This document shows, piece after piece, positions 19,155 to 28,954 of a stretch of 64,000 bases of DNA. A program made the position numbers and the translations under genes. The DNA is from Devosia aurantiaca. GTDB taxonomy: Bacteria; Pseudomonadota; Alphaproteobacteria; Rhizobiales; Devosiaceae. The stretch lies in contig NZ_JAALFG010000001.1 of assembly GCF_011058215.1 (NCBI RefSeq), positions 1,121,001 through 1,185,000 of the forward strand, in the 5' to 3' direction. The first letter of the stretch is position 1, and each line of letters starts with the position of its first letter. The notes beneath the pieces were generated by a model. It saw only the letters and a list, made by a program, of their open reading frames with translations, did not search any database and had not been told where the DNA came from.

Positions 19155-20504
19155 ATGACCAAGCCAGAAGCCACCCCCATCCACTTCATTGCAGAAGGGG
19201 CGCTCGACGGCGCAGGTCTATCGGGGCCACAACTGGCTTGGGCGAAAGCAAACTCTTTCTCCGGTCAGCGGGGTCGCCTGCTTGCCTTGCCCGACAGCGA
19301 CAGCGGTATTGCTGGCTGGCTCTTCGGTCTGGGCAACACCACTAGCCGCTCGCCATTCCTCGCGGGCCAAGCCTCCGCCAATCTTCCAGAAGGCACCTAC
19401 GCGCTTGCTGGCGAGATCGAAGATCCGACCCTTGCCGCCATCGCCTTCCGCCTCGGCGCCTACCGCTTCGATCGCTACCGTCAGGCCAAGCCCAGCCCGG
19501 TACTCGTCCTTCCCGAAGGCGCCGACGAGGATGAAGTCGACCGCCAGGTCGAAGCCGCGACCCTTGCCCGCGACCTCATCAGCACGCCGGCCAATGACCT
19601 CGGCCCCGACGCCCTCGAAAAGGCCGCGCGCGACTTTGCCCGCCGCAATGGCATGACGGTTCATGTCACCGTGGGCGACGATCTTCTGAGCGCCAACTTC
19701 CCGATGATCCACGCCGTCGGCCGCGCCAGCGCCCAGGCGCCGCGCCTGATCGATCTCACCTGGGGCGATCCGAGCCATCCCAAGGTAACCCTGGTCGGCA
19801 AGGGCGTGACCTTCGATACCGGCGGTCTCGATATCAAGCCGGCGGCCGGCATGCTGATGATGAAAAAGGACATGGGCGGCGCGGCGAATATCCTCGGCCT
19901 CGCCCACACCATCGTTTCCGCCAACCTGCCGGTTCGCCTCCGCGTGCTGCTGCCGGTGGTCGAAAACGCCATTGCCGGCTCGGCCTTCCGCCCCGGCGAC
20001 ATTCTCCGCTCGCGCGCCGGTCTCACGGTCGAGATCGGCAATACCGATGCCGAGGGCCGGCTGATCCTTGCCGATGCGCTGACCCTCGCCGACGAAGAAT
20101 CGCCCGATCTCGTGGTCGACATGGCAACGCTCACCGGCGCTGCCCGGGTTGCCCTCGGGCCCGATCTCCCCGCCATCTATTCAAGCGACGATACGGTGGC
20201 GTCCCAAGTCGTTGCTGCCGGCGCCACCGTGGAAGACCCGCTCTGGCACATGCCGCTCTGGTCCAACTACGATAGCCAGCTCAATTCCAAGATCGCCGAC
20301 CTCAACAATGTCGGCACCGGCGGCTATGCCGGCTCGGTCATTGCCGCATTGTTCTTGCGCCGCTTCGTCAAGAACGCCAAGGCCTGGCTCCATATGGACA
20401 TCTTCGCCTGGGTCAACGAAGCCCGGCCGGGTCGCCCGGTCGGCGCCACCGACCAGGGCATTCGCGCCGTCTACACCATGCTGCGCGAACGCTACGGCAA
20501 GTAG
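19155..20504 (+). CDS. Leucyl aminopeptidase, M17 family
   Basis: 449 residues. Removes N-terminal residues from peptides using two metal ions. The catalytic C-terminal domain shows VGKGVTFDTGGLDIKP, MKKDMGGAAN (metal Lys and Asp), VVENAIAG, and the family signature NTDAEGRLILADAL with metal-binding Asp and Glu and the catalytic Arg. The N-terminal third is the less conserved M17 domain. This form resembles the second, PepB-like M17 enzyme of Hyphomicrobiales more than PepA, so I give no symbol. Confidence 0.93.
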   Translation: MTKPEATPIHFIAEGALDGAGLSGPQLAWAKANSFSGQRGRLLALPDSDSGIAGWLFGLGNTTSRSPFLAGQASANLPEGTYALAGEIEDPTLAAIAFRLGAYRFDRYRQAKPSPVLVLPEGADEDEVDRQVEAATLARDLISTPANDLGPDALEKAARDFARRNGMTVHVTVGDDLLSANFPMIHAVGRASAQAPRLIDLTWGDPSHPKVTLVGKGVTFDTGGLDIKPAAGMLMMKKDMGGAANILGLAHTIVSANLPVRLRVLLPVVENAIAGSAFRPGDILRSRAGLTVEIGNTDAEGRLILADALTLADEESPDLVVDMATLTGAARVALGPDLPAIYSSDDTVASQVVAAGATVEDPLWHMPLWSNYDSQLNSKIADLNNVGTGGYAGSVIAALFLRRFVKNAKAWLHMDIFAWVNEARPGRPVGATDQGIRAVYTMLRERYGK

Positions 20505-21208
20505 CTACTGCTCGGCCGGCGCGCCCGGGATCAATTCGTTCGGCACGACCTCGTCGACGGCGTTCATCTGCTCGACCGCCGTCTCGGTCGCCGGCCCGTG
20601 GCTCTTGGGGAACATAAGCGGCGCCATGGCAAAGCCGACAATGGCGAGCACGATCATGCCGATCGTCGCCCACTTCTTGTTCTTCTCGATGAACTGGCCC
20701 GCCACCGGCCCGAAGAAATAGAACAGCCCGCAGGGCAGGAAATAGCGGATACTGCGGCCGATCAGGCCATAAATGACGAAGGTCCAGATATCGAGCCCAG
20801 CCACGCCGGAGGTGATGGTGATGACCTTGTAGGGGATGGGCGACAGCGCCCCGATCAGGATCATCAGCGGGCCGTTGTCGTTAAAACTCTGGCGCAGCGC
20901 GTCGAAGCCATTGCCGGCGCCGTAGAAGTCGATGATGCCGCGGCCGATGCTGTCGAACAAAAAATAGCCGATGGCATAGCCGGCAAGTCCCCCGCCACCG
21001 ACGACACCGTGCAGATCGCCGCCAGCCGCCAGGCTCGCATGCGGTCGGCAATGATCATCGGCGCCAGCATGATCTCGGGGAAGATCGGCAGGATCATCGC
21101 TTCCAGAAAACACAGCGCCGCCAGGATCGGTTCTGCCCAACGATTCTTGGTTGCAAGCTTGAGCCGGTCATAGAGCTTGAGCTTGGTCGGCACTGCAGTT
21201 TCGGTCAT
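20505..21208 (-). CDS. DedA/VTT-family membrane protein, frameshifted
   Basis: The N terminus (PILAALCFLEAMILPIFPEI) and the later part (GLAGYAIGYFLFDSIGRGII, ALSPIPYKVITITSGVAGLD) together form a YqaA-like DedA/VTT protein, a family linked to lipid transport and membrane homeostasis. The two halves are in different frames. One base missing from the C-run at 20989-20993 joins them into 234 residues with about five membrane segments. The C-terminal tail is polar and acidic (AVEQMNAVDEVVPNE). The function in this organism is unknown. Confidence 0.85.
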
Positions 21209-21273
21209 CTAACCTCGCAAAGTTATGGCTTAACCCTGAAATCTTCTCCGGCCGGGCGCTAGTGAACTCTTCG

Positions 21274-22212
21274 TCAGTAGCCCAGCTTGCGGTCGACCAC
21301 GTTGATCAGCGGCTGACCCGCCTCGTGATCCTGGATCATCCGGGTAAAATATTTGACGCCGCTCGGAATGCTCGAAATCGCGGCAGTATGCGGGGTAATG
21401 TAGCAGTTGGGGATCTCCCAGAGCGGACTGCTCTGAGGCAGCGGCTCGACCTCGAACACGTCAAGGCTTGCCGCCCCAAGCGTCCCGTCCGCCAGCGCCG
21501 CCACGATATCGGCCTCGCGCTGGTGACCGCCGCGCGCCGCATTGATGATCGCCGGTCCGCCTTCCAGCCGATCGCGACGCAGCTTGGAAAATGTATCTCT
21601 GTTGAGAATACCGGTCGTCTCCGGCGTCAGCGGCAAGAGATTGACCAGGATGTCGGTGCCCTGGAGAAATGTATCGAACTGCTCGGATCCTGCAAAACCC
21701 TCGACCCCCTCGATCGCCTTGGGCGTGCGGCTCCAGCTCCGCACTGTAAAGCCAAGCGGCAGCAGGCGCTTGACCGCGTCCTGCCCCAGCACGCCCATGC
21801 CCATGATGCCGACAGTGGTTTCGCTCGCCGCTGGCGGATAGAACTGGCTCCAGCGCCTGGCCTTCTGGTCCGCCTGGAAACGGCTGAACTGGCGATGATG
21901 CATGGTGACATGGGCCACCACATAATCGCTCATGCGCTGGCTGAGATCGGCGTCAACGAAACGCACGATCGGCGCATCCGGCAGGTTCGGATGCTTCATC
22001 AGCGCATCGACGCCTGCGCCCAGCGACAACACGGCCGCTAGATTGTTCAAACCATCGAAGGCATCCGCCTTGGGCTTCCACACAAAGATATAGCGCACAT
22101 CCGCCGGATCGAACGCATCGCCACGCCGCACGACGGGGTAGGGGCCCAGCGCTTCGGCAAAGGCCTTGGCCCAGCCTGCCTCGTCGACATCGGATAGGTG
22201 CAGCAATAGCAT
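21274..22212 (-). CDS. ghrA: Glyoxylate/hydroxypyruvate reductase-like 2-hydroxyacid dehydrogenase
   Basis: 312 residues. NAD(P)-binding Rossmann motif VGIMGMGVLGQDAVKRL, the active-site Arg in INAARGGHQ, the Glu in LDVFEVEPLP and the His in ITPHTAAI are all present. The sequence resembles GhrA (YcdW), which reduces glyoxylate and hydroxypyruvate. MLLLHLSD is taken as the start because the longer frame adds only a basic tail without similarity. Transcribed alone, with a terminator-like hairpin 20 bp upstream that belongs to the cytochrome gene. Confidence 0.88.
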   Translation of the reverse strand: MLLLHLSDVDEAGWAKAFAEALGPYPVVRRGDAFDPADVRYIFVWKPKADAFDGLNNLAAVLSLGAGVDALMKHPNLPDAPIVRFVDADLSQRMSDYVVAHVTMHHRQFSRFQADQKARRWSQFYPPAASETTVGIMGMGVLGQDAVKRLLPLGFTVRSWSRTPKAIEGVEGFAGSEQFDTFLQGTDILVNLLPLTPETTGILNRDTFSKLRRDRLEGGPAIINAARGGHQREADIVAALADGTLGAASLDVFEVEPLPQSSPLWEIPNCYITPHTAAISSIPSGVKYFTRMIQDHEAGQPLINVVDRKLGY

Positions 22213-22231
22213 GGATTGTCCCTCAAAGAAA

Positions 22232-22256
22232 AAGCCGCGCCCAAAAGGCGCGGCTT
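22232..22256 (-). terminator. Rho-independent terminator after the cytochrome c gene
   Basis: Perfect stem AAGCCGCGCC / GGCGCGGCTT with a 5-base loop. On the minus strand it is followed by a T-rich tract (TTTTTCTTTG), 28 bp after the stop of the cytochrome gene. Confidence 0.88.
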
Positions 22257-22283
22257 GCATATGGCTTGAACCAAAACCAGCGC

Positions 22284-23210
22284 TTACTGAGCGTTGGTGG
22301 TGTTCTGCTGCGCACCGGGCGAATTGGTCGTGGTCGGGCCAGTCGTATTGGTGTTGCGCGGCGGAGTGGCTGGCTGCGCACCGGTTTCGTTGGTGGCCGG
22401 GGTCGCACTGCCTTCGCCGGTCGAAAGCGGAGCTTCAGGCGTGGTCGACTGCACTGGAGTGCCGACAACCGGGGTGTCGCTCTGCGTTTCGGTATTTGAG
22501 TCGACGGCAGCCGGCGGAGCGGTCGGGACGGTTTCTTCGCTGCCGCCTTCGGCCGGCGTCGTCAGATCGTCCGAGATCAGGTCGTCGGGGCTCGCTTCGC
22601 CAGGCGTTGCGGCAGGTGCTTCGCCCTCTGCCGGCTCGGCGCCATCGGCAGCCGGGGCTGCTTCGGCTTCCGGGAACGGCACGGGATTGGCCGAAAGGGT
22701 CTGGAGGTAAGCCAGGATATCGGCGCGTTCCTCAGGCGAACGCACACCGGCAAAGCTCATCTTGGTGCCCGGGGCATAGGCCTTGGGGTTGGTCAGGAAG
22801 GCATTAAGGTTTTCATAGGTCCAGATCTGGCCCTCCGCCTTCTGCTGCAGCAGGATATCGGAATAAGCAAAGCCTTCGGCATGCGCCTTGGTATTGTTCA
22901 CGATATTATAAAGGTTCGGACCCTGCTTGTTGGGCTCGCCCTCGCCAAAGTTGTGGCAGGACTGGCACTTGCGCACGGCGGTCGCACCGCGATCGGCGCT
23001 GGCGCTGGCCAGGAGCAAACCGATCGGCTGCTCGACTTCAGCCTCGGCAACGGCTTCGCCTGCAGCAGGCTCCGGCTCGGGCAGGGCATAGCCTGGCCCG
23101 CGGTTTTCGATCGGGTGATAGATGGCTTCGGCCACAAAGCCAGCCCCCATCACAAACAACAGGGTGCCGAGCACCGCGCCCAAAATCTTGTTTAGCTCGA
23201 ACGAATCCAT
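22284..23210 (-). CDS. Membrane-anchored class I cytochrome c with a long Pro/Thr-rich tail
   Basis: 308 residues. An N-terminal anchor (ILGAVLGTLLFVMGAGFVAE) and an acidic Ala/Pro linker precede a cytochrome c domain at about 65-180: heme motif CQSCH in VRKCQSCHNFGEGEPNKQG, and the axial Met in GTKMSFAGVRSPEERADI. This resembles CycM/c552-type proteins of Hyphomicrobiales that pass electrons from the bc1 complex to the aa3 oxidase. The last 125 residues are low-complexity Pro, Thr, Glu and Asn, unusual for CycM and possibly a flexible periplasmic extension. The stop is followed by a terminator. Confidence 0.9.
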   Translation of the reverse strand: MDSFELNKILGAVLGTLLFVMGAGFVAEAIYHPIENRGPGYALPEPEPAAGEAVAEAEVEQPIGLLLASASADRGATAVRKCQSCHNFGEGEPNKQGPNLYNIVNNTKAHAEGFAYSDILLQQKAEGQIWTYENLNAFLTNPKAYAPGTKMSFAGVRSPEERADILAYLQTLSANPVPFPEAEAAPAADGAEPAEGEAPAATPGEASPDDLISDDLTTPAEGGSEETVPTAPPAAVDSNTETQSDTPVVGTPVQSTTPEAPLSTGEGSATPATNETGAQPATPPRNTNTTGPTTTNSPGAQQNTTNAQ

Positions 23211-23464
23211 TGCAAACTCTCTGCCCGTCCAACCCCGTGGACCTCTAGCCTAGCCAGCCCAACTTCCGATCTCCTAACGGAAATCGGCCTCAACTGGCCT
23301 GCTCGACGCGCGCGGAAGATAGTATCAAGGCCCCCATGGCGCAACAGGGCAAACCTTGGTGCGTCAATTCTCCCCATCGCGGTCTGTTCCCTCCTGCCCG
23401 CTCACATTGACTTGGAACCATGGCCGCGCCAAAACCCGGCCCAGCTTCCCAAGGATCCTCGGCC

Positions 23465-24298
23465 ATGACCCAGACCATCGCTTTCCAGGGCGAACCCGGC
23501 GCCTTCAGCCATGCTGCAGCGCTCAACGTTTTTCCCGACGGGACATTCCTCCCCAATGTCACCTTCGAGGAAGCCATGGCCGCGGTGCAATTGGGCGCCG
23601 CCGACCGCGCCGTGCTGCCGGTGGAAAACTCGCTCTACGGCCGCATCACCGACATTCATCACCTCCTGCCCGAAAGCGGCCTTTTCATCGTCGGCGAAAC
23701 CTATCTTCGCATCGAAATGAACCTTTTGGGCGTGCCCGGCAGCCGCATCGAGGATCTCAAAGCCGTCCAGTCGCAGCCGCCCGCACTGGGCCAATGCCGC
23801 AAGTTCATCGCCAGCCATAACTTGCGCACCATCAACGGCTCCGACACCGCCGGTTCCGCCCGCGAAGTCGCCGCCCGCGCCGACCCTAGCGTTGGCGCCA
23901 TCGGTTCGCGCCTTGCCGGCGAAATCTACGGCCTCGATCTCTTGCAGGCCAATATCGAGGACGAAGGCCACAACACCACCCGTTTCCTCGTCATGTCGCG
24001 CGATCGCGACGAAGCCCCGCAAGGCACGGGCAAGCTCAAGACCACCTTCGTCTTCCGCGTCCGCAACGTGCCGGCCGCTCTTTATAAAGCCATGGGCGGC
24101 TTTGCCACCAATGGCGTCAACATGACCAAGCTCGAAAGCTACATGGTCGGCGGCGCCTTTACCGCGACCCAGTTCTATGCCGATATCGAGGGCCACCCCG
24201 ACGATGTCGGCGTGCAGCACGCTTTCGATGAACTCAAGTTCTTCACCGACCATTTCCGCATTCTGGGCGTTTACCCGGCATCTCCGAAGGAAGGCTGA
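23465..24298 (+). CDS. pheA: Prephenate dehydratase
   Basis: 277 residues. Converts prephenate to phenylpyruvate in phenylalanine synthesis. The type 2 periplasmic-binding-like catalytic domain begins IAFQGEPGAFSHAAAL; the catalytic TRF motif is in EGHNTTRFLVMSRD. The ACT domain follows (KTTFVFRVRNVPAALYKAMG, LTKLESYM-type loop NMTKLESYMVGG), giving feedback inhibition by phenylalanine. There is no chorismate mutase domain, as usual in alphaproteobacteria. ATG 23465 is chosen since MTQTIAFQG aligns with the family start. Confidence 0.95.
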   Translation: MTQTIAFQGEPGAFSHAAALNVFPDGTFLPNVTFEEAMAAVQLGAADRAVLPVENSLYGRITDIHHLLPESGLFIVGETYLRIEMNLLGVPGSRIEDLKAVQSQPPALGQCRKFIASHNLRTINGSDTAGSAREVAARADPSVGAIGSRLAGEIYGLDLLQANIEDEGHNTTRFLVMSRDRDEAPQGTGKLKTTFVFRVRNVPAALYKAMGGFATNGVNMTKLESYMVGGAFTATQFYADIEGHPDDVGVQHAFDELKFFTDHFRILGVYPASPKEG

Positions 24299-24301
24299 GC
24301 C

Positions 24302-24724
24302 ATAAACGATTTCAACAAGCAGGTTATTGAAGATTTCAACGCCAATGGCGGCAAGCCCGGCGGCTATTTTGCGAACGCGCCCGTCCTTCTGCTTCATGCT
24401 CTGGGCGCCAAGTCCGGGCAGGAGCGCACGCAGCCGCTGATGTATCTGCGCGACGGCGACGGCCCCTGGTACATCTTCGCGTCTTTTGCAGGCGGACCCA
24501 AGAACCCCGACTGGTTCCACAATCTTCTCGCCAACCCCGACGCTGCAATTTCCGTTGGCGACGGCACGACCATCGAACGCGTTCCCGTCAAGGCGCGCGT
24601 GCTCGAAGAAGGGGAACGCGCCACCACCTACGCCGAAATGGCCCGCCGCTTCCCCCAATTTGCCGAATACGAACAAAAGACCACACGCGACACCATCCCG
24701 GTGGTTGAGCTGACCCGGCAGTAA
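24302..24724 (+). CDS. Deazaflavin/nitroreductase-family protein with an apparent ATA start
   Basis: About 140 residues of the F420H2-dependent quinone reductase-like split-barrel family (nitroreductase/deazaflavin family): [56 protein letters not shown], and C-terminal [14 protein letters not shown]. Similarity begins right after the pheA stop, but no ATG, GTG or TTG exists there in frame; the codon in start position is ATA (24302). A good ribosome site, GAAGGAAGG, lies at 24286-24294, 7 bases before it. The first ordinary ATG (24440) would remove 46 conserved residues. I infer a misread or mutated ATG. The cofactor may be heme or flavin rather than F420. Confidence 0.8.
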   Translation: MNDFNKQVIEDFNANGGKPGGYFANAPVLLLHALGAKSGQERTQPLMYLRDGDGPWYIFASFAGGPKNPDWFHNLLANPDAAISVGDGTTIERVPVKARVLEEGERATTYAEMARRFPQFAEYEQKTTRDTIPVVELTRQ

Positions 24725-24734
24725 AGTCCGATCT

Positions 24735-24765
24735 GTCTTTCCTTCCCGCCCGGGGAAGGGAAGAC
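24735..24765 (+). terminator. Candidate hairpin after the nitroreductase-family gene
   Basis: Stem of 13 with one mismatch, GTCTTTCCTTCCC / GGGAAGGGAAGAC, loop of 5, 10 bp after the stop. There is no strong T tract after it, so it may be a repeat fragment rather than a terminator. Confidence 0.45.
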
Positions 24766-24825
24766 AAGTCGTTGACACGCCATCCGCCCCGGCTATGGTC
24801 CGCGCGACAGTTTCAAGGAGCCCCC

Positions 24826-25666
24826 ATGTCGCACGCCCAACTCGCCCAGGTCATTGACACCGCGTTTGAAAACCGCGCCGAAGTCAATTTCGGGACCAAA
24901 GGCGAAGTGCGCGATGCAGTTGACAGCGCCCTTGCCCTGCTTGATCGTGGCGAGCTGCGCGTTGCCGAAAAGATCGACGGCAACTGGCAGGTGCACCAGT
25001 GGCTCAAGAAAGCCGTGCTCCTTAACTTCCGCCTCAACGACAATCGTGATCGAAGGCGCGCCGGGCGGCTCCAACTATTGGGACAAGGTCGAGACCAAGT
25101 TCGAGGGCTGGAGCGAGAGCTCCTTCCGCGAAGCCGGTTTCCGCGCCGTTCCCGGCGCCATCGTCCGCCGTCCCGCCTTTATCGGCCGCAACGTCGTCCT
25201 CATGCCCAGCTTCGTCAATGTCGGCGCCTATGTCGATGAAGGCACCATGGTCGACACCTGGGTCACCGTTGGCTCCTGTGCCCAGATCGGCAAAAACGTC
25301 CATATTTCGGGCGGCGTCGGTATCGGCGGCGTGCTCGAACCGCTGCAGGCCGGTCCCGTCATCATCGAAGACAATTGCTTTATCGGCGCCCGCTCGGAAG
25401 TCGTTGAAGGCGTGGTCGTCGGCGAAGGCTCGGTGATCTCGATGGGCGTCTTCATCGGCGCCTCCACCAAGATCGTCGATCGCCACACCGGCGAAATTCA
25501 CATCGGCAAGGTGCCGCCCTATTCGGTGGTCGTCTCCGGCTCGCTCCCCGGCAAGCCGCTCCCCAATGGCCAGCCCGGACCCAATCTTTACTGTGCTGTC
25601 ATCGTCAAAACCGTCGACGCCCAGACCCGCAGCAAGACCGGCATCAACGACCTCCTGCGGGACTGA
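24826..25666 (+). CDS. dapD: Tetrahydrodipicolinate N-succinyltransferase, frameshifted
   Basis: Adds a succinyl group from succinyl-CoA to tetrahydrodipicolinate in lysine/diaminopimelate synthesis. The N-terminal part ([17 protein letters not shown] ... [12 protein letters not shown]) and the left-handed beta-helix part ([76 protein letters not shown]) are in different frames. They meet at about 25042, where one base is extra or two are missing; either gives about 280 residues, the family size. AAGGAG lies 5 bases before the ATG. dapE, the next pathway step but one, follows. Confidence 0.94.
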
Positions 25667-25700
25667 TATGGGGCAGGGACCTTCCGCATGCACGATCCAA

Positions 25701-25741
25701 CTCCTCCCCTTGATGGGGAGGCCTGGTGGGGGTGGCGCCAC
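25701..25741 (+). repeat. Family B G/C-rich palindrome between dapD and dapE
   Basis: Hairpin CCTCCCC / GGGGAGG with loop TTGAT, then a G-rich GGTGGGGGTGG tract. Related to the elements at 28790-28930, 32061-32132 and 50288-50340. Confidence 0.6.
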
Positions 25742-25757
25742 GGGAGCGGAGCAAACC

Positions 25758-26902
25758 ATGACCGACCCCCTCGACCTTCTCTCCCGCCTCGTGGCCTGCC
25801 CCTCGGTCACCCCCGAAGAGGCCGGCGCCCTCGACCTGCTGGAAGCCGAACTCCAGGCGCTGGGCTTTTCCACCACCCGCCTCAACTTCGAAAGCGACGG
25901 TTCCTACCCAGTAGGAAACCTCTTTGCGACGCGCGGCACTGGCGGCAGGCGCCTTCTCTTTGCCGGTCACACCGATGTCGTCCCGCCCGGCGATCGCGCC
26001 CATTGGACCTCCGACCCCTTCGTCCCGCGCCTAGCCGACGGCAAACTCTATGGCCGCGGCACCGCCGACATGAAATCGGGCATCGCTGCCTTCGTCGCCG
26101 CTTGTGCCGCCATCCCCCTGATGCGGGCGTCATCCAACTCGCCATCACCAATGACGAGGAAGCCGACGCAATCAACGGCACCGAAAAGCTGGTGCGCTGG
26201 ATGAAGGAGAACGGCCAAGACTTCGATTTCGCCATCGTCGGCGAACCGAGCTCCGCCGAAACCCTGGGCGATAGCATCAAGATCGGCCGGCGCGGTTCCT
26301 TCTCCGGACAGGTAACCGTCACCGGCACGCAAGGCCACGTCGCCTATCCCCACAAGGCCAACAATCCGCTGCCGGTGCTCGCCGCCGTCGCCACCGCACT
26401 ATCGAGCAAAGCCCTCGATATCGGCACCGAGCATTTCCCGGCCTCCAATCTCGAGCTCACCACCATCGATGTCGGCAACCCCACCGGCAATGTCATCCCG
26501 ATGTCGGGCACGCTGCGCTTCAACATTCGCTACAACGACCTTTGGACGCCTGACACGCTCGCAGATTGGGTCCGCAGCCAAATCGACGCCATCGATCACA
26601 ACGGAACGACGATCGCTTTCGACATCCTCGGCACGCCCTCGCGGTCTTTCCTGTCGCCCCTCAGCGACGATGTCGAAACCCTATCCTCCGTCATCGCCGA
26701 GCAAACCGGCAAACGCCCCGACTATTCCACTGCTGGCGGCACCTCCGATGCGCGCTTCATCGCCCAATATGGGCCCGTGGTCGAATGCGGTCTTGTCGGG
26801 CCCTCCATGCACAAGGCCGACGAACACATCGCCGTCGCCGATCTTCATGGCCTGACCGCAATCTACGCAAGCTTCATGCGCCGCTTCTTCGGTGCCGCTT
26901 GA
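25758..26902 (+). CDS. dapE: Succinyl-diaminopimelate desuccinylase, frameshifted
   Basis: M20 zinc peptidase-family enzyme that removes succinate from N-succinyl-LL-diaminopimelate. Metal and catalytic residues are visible: FAGHTDVVPPGD, YGRGTADMKSGIAAFVAA, AITNDEEADAINGTEKLV, IVGEPSS, and the C-terminal YSTAGGTSDARF and GPSMHKADEH. The chain changes frame where one C is missing from the run at 26114-26118 (ACAAIP | DAGVIQL). Restored length is 381 residues, as expected. The next gene begins with TTG overlapping the stop by 4 bp. Confidence 0.94.
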
Positions 26903-27441
26903 CACTGTGGCTGACGCTTCGTGACGCGCTGACCGGCTGGCTGAAACTGCTGCGCAACGAGCCCGGCTGGGAAGCGTTCTTTCGCCTCTCCCGCGCCGGC
27001 CTCGTGACCGCGCTCGCGCTGTTCTACCTTTTTGCCTTCCTTGCCGTCATGCTGGCTTCGCTTCAGGTCGGCGTCCCGACGCTTCCCGGCTTCATCAATA
27101 TTATGCTGGTGCAGTCGCTCTGGCTCGCGGCGCTCTTGATCGGCATCTTCGTCACCCGCAACTTTCTGCGCGCCAGGACGCCGATACTGCCGCTCCTGAT
27201 CCCCGCGATTTTCGCGCTGATCGCCTATCTTGTGCTCGGCACGCTGGTGTCGCTGATCCTCGGCGCGCTTTTGCCGCTGCTCTGGCTTGGCTTTGCCGTC
27301 CTGCTCTTTCGATTGGGACGTGCTGCGGGCCAGTGGACGCGCGGCGTATCGGTCGCCTTTGCCGTCTTGACCACCGTGCTGCTTGTCGGCCTGCCGATGA
27401 CCCTCTACATGCTTAGCGCAGCAGCCATTCCCGCCGCCTGA
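26899..27441 (+). CDS. Membrane protein of unknown function
   Basis: About 180 residues if read from the TTG that overlaps the dapE stop (TTGA). A polar N terminus (LRDALTGWLKLLRNEPGWEA) precedes five hydrophobic segments (ALALFYLFAFLAVMLASL, LVQSLWLAALLIGIFV, and three more). I do not recognise the family. Overlap with dapE suggests coupling. The next gene is also a membrane protein beginning with similar amphipathic sequence, so the two may act together. Confidence 0.65.
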   Translation: MTLWLTLRDALTGWLKLLRNEPGWEAFFRLSRAGLVTALALFYLFAFLAVMLASLQVGVPTLPGFINIMLVQSLWLAALLIGIFVTRNFLRARTPILPLLIPAIFALIAYLVLGTLVSLILGALLPLLWLGFAVLLFRLGRAAGQWTRGVSVAFAVLTTVLLVGLPMTLYMLSAAAIPAA

Positions 27442-27458
27442 GACGAGTCGTAAAAGCC

Positions 27459-28036
27459 TTGGCCTATCAAAACCAGACCTTTATCGAAGAAGCCGTCAAC
27501 GCGGCGCGCGGCTGCTGGGCGCTGATCATCGGCCGCGCCGACGCTGCCCGCGCTATTTCGATTTCACCCAGCGCGGCCTAATCGGCAGCTTCATCGCTTT
27601 GGTGCTGGGCACCGGCATCAGCGTCTTCGGCCCCATGCTGCTCGGCGTGCCCGCTCAATCGGGTGCGGCCACCGGCGCCGTCATGCTCGCGGCGCTCCTC
27701 TTCGCGCTCCAGATCGCCGCCGCCTATATCGTCCTTCGGCAGATGGGACGGCTCGACGGCCTCGTGCCCTTCATGGTCGCCGACAATTGGGTCAACTTCA
27801 TCGTTTCCCTCTTCGGCACAGTCATCCTCGTCCTGGTGGGCGGCAGCGAGGTAATGCTCTTTACCGTCGGCCTCATCAGCATCATCGTCGAAGTCAACAT
27901 TGCCCGCCGCATCCTGACCCTCTCGCCGATGCAGGTGGCCACCTTTATTGTCGTGCAGATCGTCGCGCAGCTGATCGGCGTCCTGATCCTGGGCGGCGTC
28001 ATGTTGCAGTCAATGCCCGCGGTGCCTGCAGCCTAG
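27459..28036 (+). CDS. Membrane protein of unknown function, frameshifted
   Basis: Likely starts at TTG 27459 ([20 protein letters not shown]). The first frame stops at about 27584; the rest ([20 protein letters not shown] ... [14 protein letters not shown]) is one frame away. One base missing at about 27545-27552 joins them into 192 residues with about five membrane segments, including the charged [20 protein letters not shown]. The family is not recognised. Its 3' end overlaps the convergent truA by 4 bp. Confidence 0.65.
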
Positions 28037-28767
28037 TAGTCGACCCCGGTCAGATAGAGCCCGCTCGACGGCGCCATCGCCCCGCAGCGCCTGCGATCGG
28101 CAGCATCGAGCGCAGCACGAAAGTCAGCCGGGCTCCACTTGCCCTCGCCGACAAGCTTGAGCGACCCCACCATCGAGCGCACCTGATGGTGGAGGAAGCT
28201 TCGGGCGCTGGCGGTGATCGCAATCACCTCGCTATCCCCGCTGACCGCGAACGCGTCTAACGTCCGCATCGGTGATTTCGCCTGGCATTCTGACGAGCGG
28301 AAGGTGGTGAAATCGTGCAGCCCGAGGATCAGCTGCGCCGCCTCGTCCATGCGCTCGGCTTCGAGTGGCATCGGCACATGCCAGACCTGGTTGCGCTCGA
28401 TAGCCGGCGGCGCCCGCCGGTTGAGGATGCGGTATTCGTAGTGCCGCGCCTTTGCCGAAAACCGTGCCTCGAACGCCTCGCTGACCGCTTCGCACTCGAC
28501 GATCGCCACCGGCTGCGGCCGCAAATGATAGTTCAGCGCTTCGCGCACCCGAAACGGGTCCCAATCCTTCGACAGGTCGAAATGCGCCACCTGGCCCAGG
28601 GCATGCACGCCGGCATCGGTCCGTCCCGCCGCCTGCGTTGTCACCGCTTCACCAGAAAAGCGCTCGATCGCCTCCTCCAGCGCCTGCTGCACGCTCATCC
28701 GCTCCGACTGCCGCTGCCAGCCGGAAAACGGGGTTCCGTCATATTCGATGGTGAGCTTGAACCGCAT
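28033..28767 (-). CDS. truA: tRNA pseudouridine synthase A
   Basis: 244 residues. Isomerises uridines 38-40 in the tRNA anticodon arm. The N terminus [20 protein letters not shown] is the standard TruA start, and the catalytic Asp is in [18 protein letters not shown]. Also RILNRRAP and [17 protein letters not shown]. The start is set at 28767 because upstream sequence in the frame is repeat family B. It is the last gene of the def-fmt-truA group. Confidence 0.96.
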   Translation of the reverse strand: MRFKLTIEYDGTPFSGWQRQSERMSVQQALEEAIERFSGEAVTTQAAGRTDAGVHALGQVAHFDLSKDWDPFRVREALNYHLRPQPVAIVECEAVSEAFEARFSAKARHYEYRILNRRAPPAIERNQVWHVPMPLEAERMDEAAQLILGLHDFTTFRSSECQAKSPMRTLDAFAVSGDSEVIAITASARSFLHHQVRSMVGSLKLVGEGKWSPADFRAALDAADRRRCGAMAPSSGLYLTGVDY

Positions 28768-28789
28768 TACAGATCCATCGGCTCCAGCG

Positions 28790-28930
28790 CCTCCCTCCCC
28801 TTGAGGGGGAGGGAACGAGGGTGGGGTGGGGCTGCTTGCGCGATGTTCGGCGTTTGCGGCTCCACCCCACACAGCTGCGCTAAGGCCCTTGGCCTAAGCT
28901 TCGCTACCCTCCCCCTCAAGGGGAGGGAGG
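28790..28930. repeat. Family B repeat with 24-bp inverted arms between fmt and truA
   Basis: Arms 28790-28813 and 28907-28930 are exact inverted copies (CCTCCC...GAGGG type), separated by 93 bases. The outer arm and its AAGCTTCGCTACC flank recur at 32061-32132. It lies inside the fmt-truA transcription unit. Confidence 0.75.
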
Positions 28931-28954
28931 AAGAAAGAGCCGCTAAGAAGTCTG

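Noticed and set aside
23211..23464. A gene in the cytochrome c to pheA gap
   Set aside because: Short frames on both strands show no family motif or ribosome site; I take it as a divergent promoter region.
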